Positions 9,125-15,496 of a stretch of 15,689 nt of DNA are shown one piece after another. Made by a program: the position numbers and the translations under genes. The notes under the pieces are model-generated. The model had not been told where the DNA came from. It searched no databases and was given only the letters and a program-made list of their open reading frames with translations. Position 1 is the stretch's first letter; each line of letters starts with the position of its first letter. Origin of the DNA: WTAW01 sp050124775 (GTDB taxonomy: Bacteria > Acidobacteriota > Aminicenantia > Aminicenantales > Aminicenantaceae); assembly GCA_050124775.1 (NCBI GenBank), contig JASFEP010000053.1:1-15689 (forward strand), given 5' to 3'.

Positions 9125-9633
9125 GCAAGCTTGGTTATTATCTTAAATTTTTTATCTTCCCGCAAATCTTCAAAATCTGCATCATTCTGGGCTAATATCT
9201 TGAAATATTTATCTTTCTGGATCGACTTTTTCAAGAATTCAAGAGATTTGTCAGTATTGCCCATCGACTGATAAATCGAAGCCTTAAAGTACAGGAGTTT
9301 GGCATGGTCTGGGTCTTTCTCGATGGCTTTGTCGAAAAGTTTCAGAGCCTCCTCATATTTTCCCAGATTCATCAAAAAAACCCCGCTCTCATAGAGATCT
9401 TCGAATGTTTTGGCAGGAGGAGTTTCCTTGTTTTTGATCCCCTGACAGATCTTAATATAGGTTAGAGCACGGTCCATGAGTTCCTTCTCGGAAGCATGCT
9501 TTTCAATCAGTGCCTCGAATAACTCCCTGGCTTTCTCGATATCGCCTTTTCTGAAAGCTTTGACCGCCTCACCGAAGGCTAAGATGGCTTTTTCGTAGGC
9601 ATCCAATTTCTTTTTATCTTTCTCCGCAGCCAA
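9121..9633 (-). CDS. Tetratricopeptide-repeat protein, first gene of the glmU-glmS operon
   Basis: This is a 170-residue soluble protein built from tetratricopeptide repeats. One repeat unit covers about residues 16-50 (AFRKGDIEKARELFEALIEK) and two more cover about 85-150 (LGKYEEALKLFDKAIEKDP and MGNTDKSLEFLKKSIQKD). The end, FKILAQNDADFEDLREDKKF, is a common C-terminal cap of such proteins. There is no signal peptide or membrane segment. The start is TTG, supported by AGGGAG six bases upstream (9640-9645) and by lysine-rich, Ala/Glu-starting coding sequence. It overlaps glmU by 4 bases, so the two are co-translated. It may act as a scaffold or regulator for GlmU/GlmS, but nothing in the sequence shows a specific partner. 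Confidence 0.85.
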   Translation of the reverse strand: MAAEKDKKKLDAYEKAILAFGEAVKAFRKGDIEKARELFEALIEKHASEKELMDRALTYIKICQGIKNKETPPAKTFEDLYESGVFLMNLGKYEEALKLFDKAIEKDPDHAKLLYFKASIYQSMGNTDKSLEFLKKSIQKDKYFKILAQNDADFEDLREDKKFKIITKLA

Positions 9634-9639
9634 TTTTAT

Positions 9640-9645
9640 CTCCCT
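9640..9645 (-). promoter_or_regulatory. Ribosome-binding site fixing a TTG start (TPR gene)
   Basis: On the minus strand AGGGAG is followed by six A/T-rich bases and then TTG. No ATG or GTG in this frame is better placed, so this site decides the start of the TPR gene. Confidence 0.65.
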
Positions 9646-9672
9646 AACAATAATAAAATCAAAGTGTTGACC

Positions 9673-9701
9673 ATTTTATCTCAGAATCATTGGATTGACA
9701 A
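9673..9701 (-). promoter_or_regulatory. Strong sigma-70-like promoter for the TPR-glmU-glmS operon
   Basis: On the minus strand TTGTCA (9696-9701) and TAAAAT (9673-9678) are separated by exactly 17 bases, each matching consensus at five of six positions. Transcription would start near 9666, giving a leader of about 33 bases that contains the AGGGAG site. This separates the operon from lpxC, which lies 200 bases upstream on the same strand. The rest of the gap (about 9702-9833) holds no clear intrinsic terminator. A possible 20-codon reading frame at 9725-9787 is discussed under findings. Confidence 0.65.
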
Positions 9702-9833
9702 GCCTTAATTGCACACTCGCTAATCTAAATCGGGAATTGGCTCCGGTTCTCGAAGGCGATGTTGTACCTGTCTTCTTTTTTTTCCATTTGTGCCTTCTTC
9801 CGGCTATCGGAGCCTAAAATGAGGCAAAAAAAA

Positions 9834-10673
9834 TCAAAGGAGTGTGTATGACTCAGGATGTTCGATGAGAAAACGAACAGCTTTGAGATGAAGAGAGTGG
9901 CCTGCTCTATAGGCGCTAAAATGACCGATAAGAGGATATCCAACCAAAGATAGGTCTCCGATAAGATCTAATATTTTATGACGCACAAACTCATCCTTGA
10001 ACCTCAGGGGTCCATTCACGACACCTTCCTCATCGAGTACGATGGCATTTGCGAAGGATCCTCCAAGAGCCAATCCGCGAGCCCAGAGTTTCTCTACATC
10101 TTTGAGAAAACCAAAAGTGCGGGCAGGAGCGATCTCCTCGATAAAATTCCCGATATTAACGACCACGCTAAAGGTTTGTTCTTGGATAGCAGGATGATCG
10201 AAGTGGATGGTATAAGTTATCTTAAAATTTTCATCCGGATTAACCCTGATCGAAGCATCCTCTTCGTAAACGACGAACGGTTTGACGATCTTGAGATAAG
10301 TCTTTTTGAGAGGGAGCGTTTGTATTCCTGCGCCTCTGAGGGCCTCCGCTATCGGCAGTGCGCTTCCGTCCAGTATGGGAACCTCATTTCCTTTAAGATC
10401 GATATGGAGACTATCGACCCCAAAAACATACAGTGCCGCTAAAAGGTGTTCGACAGTATGGACCTTATGAGCTCCATCCGTCAAGATGGAACTGAAACTC
10501 GATTCAATCCGAAAGGGATCGATACGGGCCTCGAAGTTCTCTTTATTTTTGACAGAAAAAAGGATCTCTCCAGAATTAGAGGGTTTGAGCGAACATGCCA
10601 CATTCTGCCCAGTGTGCACTCCCACTCCAGAGAAGGAAATCTGCTCTTTTATTGTTGCCCTTTGAGTCATCAT
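9834..10673 (-). CDS. lpxC: UDP-3-O-acyl-N-acetylglucosamine deacetylase
   Basis: LpxC is the zinc hydrolase that commits UDP-GlcNAc-derived substrate to lipid A. The product is 279 residues, at the short end of the family and about the length of the thermophile enzymes. Recognisable parts are the N-terminal FSGVGVHTGQ (14-23), the zinc and catalytic segment HTVEHLLAAL (72-81, Glu75 and His76), EVPILDGSA (97-105), ARTFGF (184-189), HKILDLIGDL (232-241, zinc ligands His232 and Asp236) and GHFSAYRAGHSLH (250-262, catalytic His259). Two adjacent ATGs open the frame; the first, at 10673, has AGGG about 10 bases upstream. The gene is divergent from larB across 144 bases and lies upstream of the glmU-glmS operon on the same strand, which makes the UDP-GlcNAc that feeds this pathway. 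Confidence 0.97.
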   Translation of the reverse strand: MMTQRATIKEQISFSGVGVHTGQNVACSLKPSNSGEILFSVKNKENFEARIDPFRIESSFSSILTDGAHKVHTVEHLLAALYVFGVDSLHIDLKGNEVPILDGSALPIAEALRGAGIQTLPLKKTYLKIVKPFVVYEEDASIRVNPDENFKITYTIHFDHPAIQEQTFSVVVNIGNFIEEIAPARTFGFLKDVEKLWARGLALGGSFANAIVLDEEGVVNGPLRFKDEFVRHKILDLIGDLSLVGYPLIGHFSAYRAGHSLHLKAVRFLIEHPESYTLL

Positions 10674-10698
10674 AGCATTTTTTCCCTAAATCGCCTTA

Positions 10699-10727
10699 AG
10701 TATAAATGAGTTGATGAAAAGAATCTA
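10699..10727 (-). promoter_or_regulatory. Candidate lpxC promoter
   Basis: On the minus strand a -10 TATACT (10699-10704, five of six) lies 17 bases after TAGATT (10722-10727, only three of six). Transcription would begin near 10692, about 19 bases before the lpxC ATG. The -10 is good and the -35 poor. Confidence 0.4.
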
Positions 10728-10805
10728 GATATGAGCGAAGAGAAAACCGCAAGGAGTGCCTGCTTAGAGTTTTGATGCATCTGGCATTATCGAAAGCATT
10801 TGTGC

Positions 10806-10811
10806 TAGAAT
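10806..10811 (+). promoter_or_regulatory. -10 element placed for a leaderless larB transcript
   Basis: TAGAAT (five of six to TATAAT) ends at 10811, six bases before the larB ATG at 10818. A start site seven bases after the -10 would fall on the A of the ATG. The only G-rich stretch, GGGG at 10812-10815, is too close to the ATG to be a usual ribosome-binding site. No good -35 lies at the right distance. Confidence 0.4.
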
Positions 10812-10817
10812 GGGGCG

Positions 10818-11561
10818 ATGAACGAACAGCTCGAGAAACTCCTTATTCAAGTTCAAAAAGGGGAGATTACTCCTAAAGATGCTCTCAAGATCCTCAAAGA
10901 TCTTCCTTACGAAGACCTCGGTTTCGCCAAGATAGATCACCACAGAGAGCTACGGCGTGGATTCCCAGAGGTCATTTTCGGAGAGGGAAAAACAGATGCT
11001 CAAATTTTAAAAATTGCTAAGGCTATAGTTAAAAAGGGAAGTAATCTTCTCATCACGCGAGTGGGGCCGAAAGTCCATAAAAAGATCAAACAACAGCTCC
11101 CCAAAGCCCATTACAATTCTCTGGCCAAAACGATCTACCTGAAGCAATCTTCACCCCCTGCAGGGAAAGGACGGATCGTTATCATCACTGCGGGAACCTC
11201 AGATATCCCTGTCGCTGAGGAAGCAGCCGTGACGTGTGAAATATTAGGAAACGATATCGATAGAATTTATGATGTCGGCGTGGCTGGCCTCCACAGACTT
11301 TTCGGAGAGCTGGATACGATAAAAAAGGCTCGCGTTATCATCACAGTTGCGGGGATGGAGGGAGCGCTGCCGAGTGTTATTGCAGGGATCACAGAAGTTC
11401 CCATAATCGCCGTTCCAACAAGTATCGGCTATGGAACAAGTTTCCACGGAATAGCCGCACTGCTCGCCATGTTGAACTCATGCCCAGGCGGACTGGCTGT
11501 TGTCAACATCGACAATGGATTCGGTGCTGCTTATATGGCATCCCTCATCAATCACCTCTAG
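10818..11561 (+). CDS. larB: Nickel pincer cofactor biosynthesis protein LarB
   Basis: LarB carboxylates and hydrolyses nicotinic acid adenine dinucleotide to pyridinium-3,5-biscarboxylic acid mononucleotide. This is the first step to the nickel-pincer cofactor of lactate racemase and related LarA enzymes. The 247-residue protein has a helical N-terminal part (1-about 110) and a PurE-like domain (118-247) with IITAGTSDIPVAEEA, DVGVAGLHR, VAGMEGALPSVIAG, PTSIGYG and the C-terminal NIDNGFGAAYM. Glu181 and Cys222 (MLNSCPGG) stand where the family's catalytic Glu and the cysteine that binds the substrate are expected. LarC, LarE and LarA are not in the window, so it is an orphan here. The closest alternative family is PurE, but the length and the C-terminal motif fit LarB. 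Confidence 0.95.
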   Translation: MNEQLEKLLIQVQKGEITPKDALKILKDLPYEDLGFAKIDHHRELRRGFPEVIFGEGKTDAQILKIAKAIVKKGSNLLITRVGPKVHKKIKQQLPKAHYNSLAKTIYLKQSSPPAGKGRIVIITAGTSDIPVAEEAAVTCEILGNDIDRIYDVGVAGLHRLFGELDTIKKARVIITVAGMEGALPSVIAGITEVPIIAVPTSIGYGTSFHGIAALLAMLNSCPGGLAVVNIDNGFGAAYMASLINHL

Positions 11562-11583
11562 CTTCTCCAATTCCCAGCGCTAA

Positions 11584-11784
11584 TTTTATGAATAATTTGC
11601 TTAGATCATGGATTATTCACGGACTGAGGTCGCTGCAAAGCCGAGGCAGTGGCCCCTGAAGATGTAGTGAACTACCTCGAAGGGGCTACAACGAAGGCTT
11701 TGGGGTGAGATCGGTTCGTCTGAAAGGTAAAAGGAGCTGACAATAGAATATGAAATGTTGTTTGGGATAATTGGTGTCAGCACC
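11584..11784 (+). repeat. 201-bp repeat unit, copy 1
   Basis: The unit starts with TTTTATGAATAA 22 bases after the larB stop. It consists of a 12-13-base linker, TGGATTATTC (11609-11618), a structured core (11636-11733) and a terminal hairpin whose right arm ends in the first bases of the next unit. From TGGATTATTC onward it differs from copy 2 at only one base (C at 11636, A in copy 2) over roughly 190 bases. The linker differs at six positions. No protein gene is evident. The 11562-12081 gap between larB and dnaG is almost wholly made of this array plus the dnaG promoter. Confidence 0.95.
11636..11733 (+). ncRNA. Candidate structured RNA core, copy 1
   Basis: Nested pairing is visible. Helix 1 is CAAAGCC (11636-11642) with GGCTTTG (11696-11702). 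Helix 2 is GTGGCCCCT (11649-11657) with AGGGGCTAC (11681-11689), with one G-U pair. Helix 3 is GATGTAG (11661-11667) with CTACCTC (11672-11678), with one U/C mismatch and a four-base loop TGAA. A fourth small hairpin is TCT-GAA-AGG (11719-11727). Internal loops are purine-rich. The family is not recognised. Whether the RNA is made, and from which promoter, cannot be seen. Confidence 0.4.
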
Positions 11785-11788
11785 TTTT
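11729..11788 (+). terminator. Hairpin with T-run closing repeat copy 1
   Basis: AAAAGGAGCTGACA (11729-11742) pairs with TGTCAGCACCTTTT (11775-11788), 13 of 14 pairs, across a 32-base loop. The right end alone can also form GGTG-TCAG-CACC followed by TTTT. Either form could end transcripts from larB. The loop is long for an ordinary intrinsic terminator. Confidence 0.45.
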
Positions 11789-11836
11789 ATGAATAACTCG
11801 TCTAGAGGATGGATTATTCACGGACTGAGGTCGCTG

Positions 11837-11934
11837 AAAAGCCGAGGCAGTGGCCCCTGAAGATGTAGTGAACTACCTCGAAGGGGCTACAACGAAGGCT
11901 TTGGGGTGAGATCGGTTCGTCTGAAAGGTAAAAG
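11837..11934 (+). ncRNA. Candidate structured RNA core, copy 2
   Basis: This is identical to copy 1 from the second base on. The only change is C to A at the first base, which removes the outermost pair of helix 1 and leaves AAAGCC/GGCTTT. All other helices are unchanged. Confidence 0.4.
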
Positions 11935-11989
11935 GAGCTGACAATAGAATATGAAATGTTGTTTGGGATAATTGGTGTCAGCACCTTTT
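11930..11989 (+). terminator. Hairpin with T-run closing repeat copy 2
   Basis: This is the same hairpin as in copy 1, shifted by exactly 201 bases and unchanged. It lies about 23 bases before the -35 of the dnaG promoter, so it could insulate that promoter from read-through. Confidence 0.45.
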
Positions 11990-12011
11990 ATGAATAATCC
12001 ATCCAGGGTGC

Positions 12012-12040
12012 TTGACAATGAGTAAGCCCAGCCCTATATT
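12012..12040 (+). promoter_or_regulatory. Near-consensus sigma-70 promoter of the dnaG-rpoD operon
   Basis: A perfect TTGACA (12012-12017) is followed after exactly 17 bases by TATATT (12035-12040, five of six). Transcription should start near 12047, giving a leader of about 35 bases. This is the best promoter in the window. Confidence 0.75.
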
Positions 12041-12081
12041 TTACTAGTTATTTCAAGGCTATTAGTCTATCTCGACGCATA

Positions 12082-13821
12082 ATGGAAGTCATAGATCAAA
12101 TAAAGAATACGGCAAGTATTGTCGATATCGCTTCACAGTACACAACATTGAGACGGAGGGGAAAAAAACACGTCGGACTCTGCCCTTTTCATTCCGAAAA
12201 AACCCCTTCATTCACTGTTGATGAAGACAAGCAACTTTTCCACTGTTTCGGATGCAACATCGGTGGAGATCTTTTCACCCTTGTTATGGAAAAAGAAAAC
12301 CTGAGTTTTCCGGAAGCGCTGCGGTTCTTGGCTGAAAAGTACAACATCAAACTTCCAGAGAAGAGGAAGTTTTCTCCCCAGTTGGTAAAATTGGAGGAAA
12401 AGCTTCATAAGGTCTGTGAGGAGAGTTTAGCCTTCTTCAGAAAAAACCTTTACAACACGAAGGAAGGCGAAACCGCTCATGAGTACCTGCGCAAAAGAGG
12501 AATAACCGAGGAGTTTATCCAGAATCTCAAGATCGGTTATGCGATGAACTCGTGGGATTCGCTGCTCAATTTCTTCCAGAGGAAACACACCTCGCCCAAC
12601 CTCCTGGAAAAGGCGGGTCTGGTTCTGCGCAGAACGGGAAAAGAAGGTTATTACGACCGATTTAGAGGAAGGATCATATTCCCCATATTTACTCCGACAG
12701 GAAAAGTGGTTGCATTTGGCGGACGAACCATCTTCAACCAGGAACCCAAGTACCTCAATTCACCTGACACCCCCATCTACACAAAGGGAAAGCTTCTCTA
12801 TGGGTGGAATCTCACCAAGGATTTCATCCGTGAGGAAAGAGAGATCATCCTAGTCGAGGGATACACAGATTTTCTCGCTCTACTTCAAGCAGGGATACCC
12901 AACGCAGCGGCATCACTAGGGACCAGCCTGACATCCGATCAGGTCATGCAAGCATCTCGTTTTGAATCGAGAGTTGTGGTCTCCTATGATGCCGATGAAG
13001 CGGGGAGAAAAGCCGCTCTCCGTGCAATCTCCCTGTGCTTCGAACAGGGTGTTGAGATTCGAGTGTTGACATTACCCAAAGATTACGACCCGGATAGTTA
13101 CATAAGGAAGTATGGAGCTAAAGAATTTATCGACAAGATCAAGGAGAGCAGGACGGGATTCGATTTCTTAATCGATACCTACGTCCGGGGAAAGCAAAAC
13201 GCAAGTCCTGAGCAAAAAAATAGAGTCGCAAAATTTATCATTGATGAGATTTTCAAAATACCCAACTCCATCATTCAGAGCGAGTATCTCAAAAAACTCG
13301 GCGAGGAGCTTAACTTAAAAGAGGATGTATTGCGCTCCATGATCAAAACCAAAGCCAAAGAGGATTATGGCGAAGAAATAAGAAAAGATTTTCTTAATGC
13401 CGAAAAACGACTACTGCAGATCCTATTCAATGACAGCGCTCTTGTCCCAACCGTGATGAGAATTATGAAAAGGGAAGATTTCACAGGTCTTCAGAGTGAA
13501 TCCATTTTTCTGAAAATGTCGGAATTTATCAATAAAAAGGCCGATTTTAACATCCTGAATATCCGAGAAAAAATTGATAAAAACCTCTTCAGTTCCCTGG
13601 CAAAAATTTTGCAGGAGGAAGAGCAAGAGTCGAGTATTGAAGAAGCTATGGAATGTGTGCGGGCGCTCCGACAATATGCTTTAGAAAACAAGTCAATGGG
13701 ATTGAAACAAGAAATTTCAAGGCTCGAAAAAGCAAACGAAATAAAAAAAGCGATTTCAGTCATGAAAGAATTGCAGGATGTGAAAATGCAGCTTTCGCGC
13801 CTGCCCAATCAGGAGCTTTGA
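12082..13821 (+). CDS. dnaG: DNA primase
   Basis: DnaG lays RNA primers at replication forks, working with DnaB helicase. The 579-residue length is normal (E. coli 581). The N-terminal CHC2 zinc finger has Cys34, His37, Cys55 and Cys58 (GLCPFHSEKTPSF and HCFGCNIGGD). The catalytic core includes YDRFRGRIIFPI (191-202) and FGGRTI. The TOPRIM domain has the catalytic Glu259 in ILVEGYTDF and the metal-binding Asp303 and Asp305 in SYDADEAGRKAA. The C-terminal part is charged and helical, as expected for the DnaB-binding domain. The ATG at 12082 lacks a clear ribosome-binding site, but it aligns the protein with the family start (IDQIKNTASIVDIASQY). rpoD follows after 55 bases, the classic macromolecular-synthesis pairing dnaG-rpoD; rpsU is not in front of it here. 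Confidence 0.98.
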   Translation: MEVIDQIKNTASIVDIASQYTTLRRRGKKHVGLCPFHSEKTPSFTVDEDKQLFHCFGCNIGGDLFTLVMEKENLSFPEALRFLAEKYNIKLPEKRKFSPQLVKLEEKLHKVCEESLAFFRKNLYNTKEGETAHEYLRKRGITEEFIQNLKIGYAMNSWDSLLNFFQRKHTSPNLLEKAGLVLRRTGKEGYYDRFRGRIIFPIFTPTGKVVAFGGRTIFNQEPKYLNSPDTPIYTKGKLLYGWNLTKDFIREEREIILVEGYTDFLALLQAGIPNAAASLGTSLTSDQVMQASRFESRVVVSYDADEAGRKAALRAISLCFEQGVEIRVLTLPKDYDPDSYIRKYGAKEFIDKIKESRTGFDFLIDTYVRGKQNASPEQKNRVAKFIIDEIFKIPNSIIQSEYLKKLGEELNLKEDVLRSMIKTKAKEDYGEEIRKDFLNAEKRLLQILFNDSALVPTVMRIMKREDFTGLQSESIFLKMSEFINKKADFNILNIREKIDKNLFSSLAKILQEEEQESSIEEAMECVRALRQYALENKSMGLKQEISRLEKANEIKKAISVMKELQDVKMQLSRLPNQEL

Positions 13822-13850
13822 TTTCTATGATTTAAGGAATGAGATATAAT
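13822..13850 (+). promoter_or_regulatory. Possible internal promoter before rpoD
   Basis: A perfect TATAAT (13845-13850) lies in the 55-base dnaG-rpoD gap. At 17-base spacing the -35 is TTTCTA (13822-13827), only three of six. Transcription would start near 13857, leaving the GAGGAG site in a short leader. Separate rpoD promoters at this position are known in other bacteria. Confidence 0.4.
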
Positions 13851-13863
13851 TATATGTCGGAAA

Positions 13864-13870
13864 AGAGGAG
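13864..13870 (+). promoter_or_regulatory. rpoD: Strong ribosome-binding site fixing the rpoD TTG start
   Basis: AGAGGAG ends six bases before TTG at 13877. No ATG is available near the conserved N-terminus, so the strong site defines the TTG as the start. Confidence 0.75.
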
Positions 13871-13876
13871 TTAACA

Positions 13877-15496
13877 TTGTCATCAAATAGAGACGATCAA
13901 AAAGACGAGATCCATCAGCTCATATCTAAGGGTAGAAAACAAGGATATTTGCTGTTTGATGAAATCGATAAAACATTTCAGGATGATTCGGATAGCCAGC
14001 AGGTTTTCGACAAATTTCTCAGTTCTATGGATGATTACGGAATTAAAATCCTCGACAAACAAAGGGAGGTCGTTCCTAAAAGAAGAAAAAGCGATGTGGT
14101 GTCCCTCGAAGGCTTAGAGCGAACAACGGATCCCGTAAAACTATACCTGAGAGAAATGGGCAACATTTCTCTATTAACACGGGAAGGAGAGATCGCCATC
14201 GCCAGAGAGATAGAGAGAGGCGAAAAAGCCATTATCAAAGCACTGTCAAAAACACGGCTTGTGCTCAACGAGGTTCTCTCGCTCGAGGACAGAATGGATG
14301 AAGATCCTGATGTCCTCCAAGAAATGTTCGACTTTACAGACGACGAGCTTTCGGAAGAAAAATATGAGATCAAGAAAAAGCAGATCCTCGAAAAGGTCAG
14401 GGAAATCGGTGAAATCTCGAACGAACTGGAAAAAATCCCCAATCTGAAAAAACACGCCTTTGCGAGAGGCCGTCTGATCGTTGAAATAAGCCGTCTCATC
14501 CGTGAACTCAACATTCGGCCGCTCCACAGGGAGATTATCATCGCAGACCTCAGAAGAAGACTAAAGACCATCAACGAATTGGAGGAGACCAAAGAAGATT
14601 TAAAAGTTTCGATTAGCCACACTCGAAGCAAAAAGAAAGAGGCAGAATACAGGAAAAAGATCAAAGAGATCAACAAGATCATGCGGAATTACCAAAAAGA
14701 GATCGCTCTCGATTCTCAAGGGCTGCGACGAACGTTGCGTGCTATAACCACCGGTAAAAAGATAAGCGATCAAGCGAAAAAAGAGCTTGTCGCAGCCAAC
14801 CTCAGGCTCGTGGTCTCGATCGCTAAAAAATACAGCAACCGCGGACTCCAATTTCTCGATTTGATCCAGGAAGGAAACATGGGGCTGATGAAGGCTGTGG
14901 ATAAATTCGAATACCGCAGAGGGTATAAGTTCTCAACGTATGCAACATGGTGGATACGCCAGGCCATAACCCGCGCCATCGCAGACCAGGCCAGGACGAT
15001 CCGGATTCCTGTCCACATGATTGAAACCATCAACAAATTGATCCGAGTATCTCGAAGTCTCGTGCAGGAGATCGGACGGGAGCCGACCTCTGAGGAGATC
15101 TCGAAAAAAATGGATATGCCTATCAATAAGGTCAGAAAGATCATAAAGATAGCTCAAGAGCCGATTTCCCTTGAAACACCTATCGGAGAAGAGGAAGATA
15201 GCCATCTCGGTGATTTCATCGAAGATAAAATTATGCCCTCCCCTCCTGATACGATCATTCATATCAACCTCAGGGAACAAATCGAGGAAGCATTAAAAAC
15301 CCTGACAGAAAGAGAAGCCAAGGTCCTGAAAATGAGGTTCGGTTTGGGCGACGGGAACGAACACACTCTCGAAGAAGTCGGACAACAGTTCAAGGTCACT
15401 CGTGAAAGGATCCGGCAGATCGAAGCCAAAGCCTTGAGAAAACTCAAACATCCAAGCAGAAGCCGCAAGCTCAAATCCTTCACCAACAACCAATAA
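13877..15496 (+). CDS. rpoD: RNA polymerase primary sigma factor (sigma-70)
   Basis: This is the housekeeping sigma factor. All regions are present in 539 residues. Region 1.1 is about 8-60 (DEIHQLISKGRKQGYLLFDEI). Region 1.2 is about 84-118 (DPVKLYLREMGNISLLTREGE). A charged non-conserved region covers about 120-290. Region 2 is about 306-376 (AANLRLVVSIAKKY, LDLIQEGNMGLMKAVDKFEY, the promoter-melting KFSTYATWWIRQAI and TRAIADQARTIRIPVHM). Region 3 is about 385-460. Region 4 is about 470-530 (LTEREAKVLKMRFGL and the helix-turn-helix TLEEVGQQFKVTRERIRQIEAKALRKL split over 498-523). Region 1.1 and the full set of regions mark it as the primary, not an alternative, sigma. The start is TTG behind AGAGGAG. 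It is probably co-transcribed with dnaG. The stop codon lies inside an inverted-repeat arm of the downstream repeat copy. Confidence 0.98.
   Translation: MSSNRDDQKDEIHQLISKGRKQGYLLFDEIDKTFQDDSDSQQVFDKFLSSMDDYGIKILDKQREVVPKRRKSDVVSLEGLERTTDPVKLYLREMGNISLLTREGEIAIAREIERGEKAIIKALSKTRLVLNEVLSLEDRMDEDPDVLQEMFDFTDDELSEEKYEIKKKQILEKVREIGEISNELEKIPNLKKHAFARGRLIVEISRLIRELNIRPLHREIIIADLRRRLKTINELEETKEDLKVSISHTRSKKKEAEYRKKIKEINKIMRNYQKEIALDSQGLRRTLRAITTGKKISDQAKKELVAANLRLVVSIAKKYSNRGLQFLDLIQEGNMGLMKAVDKFEYRRGYKFSTYATWWIRQAITRAIADQARTIRIPVHMIETINKLIRVSRSLVQEIGREPTSEEISKKMDMPINKVRKIIKIAQEPISLETPIGEEEDSHLGDFIEDKIMPSPPDTIIHINLREQIEEALKTLTEREAKVLKMRFGLGDGNEHTLEEVGQQFKVTRERIRQIEAKALRKLKHPSRSRKLKSFTNNQ

Larger units (their letters stand above)
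11785..12001 (+). repeat. 201-bp repeat unit, copy 2, plus third-unit remnant
   Basis: This is the second head-to-tail unit (11785-11985). It is followed by the opening 12 bases of a third (TTTTATGAATAA, 11986-11997), after which homology stops. Seen as an insertion, this copy runs from TGGATTATTC (11810-11819) to its perfect reverse complement GAATAATCCA (11992-12001): 192 bp with 10-bp terminal inverted repeats. The right end lies 10 bases before the -35 of the dnaG promoter. Confidence 0.95.

Noticed and set aside
9695..9726. Plus-strand TTGACA at 9695 with TAATCT as a promoter
   Set aside because: The spacing is 20 bases and there is no plus-strand gene downstream; the bases are part of the minus-strand -35 of the TPR operon.
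9725..9943. 72-codon minus-strand frame overlapping the lpxC 3' end
   Set aside because: Its first two thirds is lpxC read in another frame; only the last 20 codons are independent of it.
10749..10763. Small bulged hairpin GCAAGGAGTGCCTGC in the lpxC-larB gap as an operator or attenuator
   Set aside because: Five pairs with a bulge is within chance, and it is not positioned clearly against either promoter.
10782..10799. Sigma-54-type promoter (TGGCAT...GCA) before larB
   Set aside because: The GG-to-GC distance is eleven bases rather than the required ten, and no enhancer-type regulator is near.
11658..11670. Resemblance of TGAAGATGTAGTG in the repeat core to TGAAGATGCAGTG of 23S rRNA
   Set aside because: The match is about a dozen bases; the surrounding rRNA sequence and helices do not correspond. 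No rRNA fragment is supported.
11584..12001. CRISPR array
   Set aside because: The period is 201 bp with near-identical long units and only two full copies; there are no short repeats with unique spacers and no cas genes.
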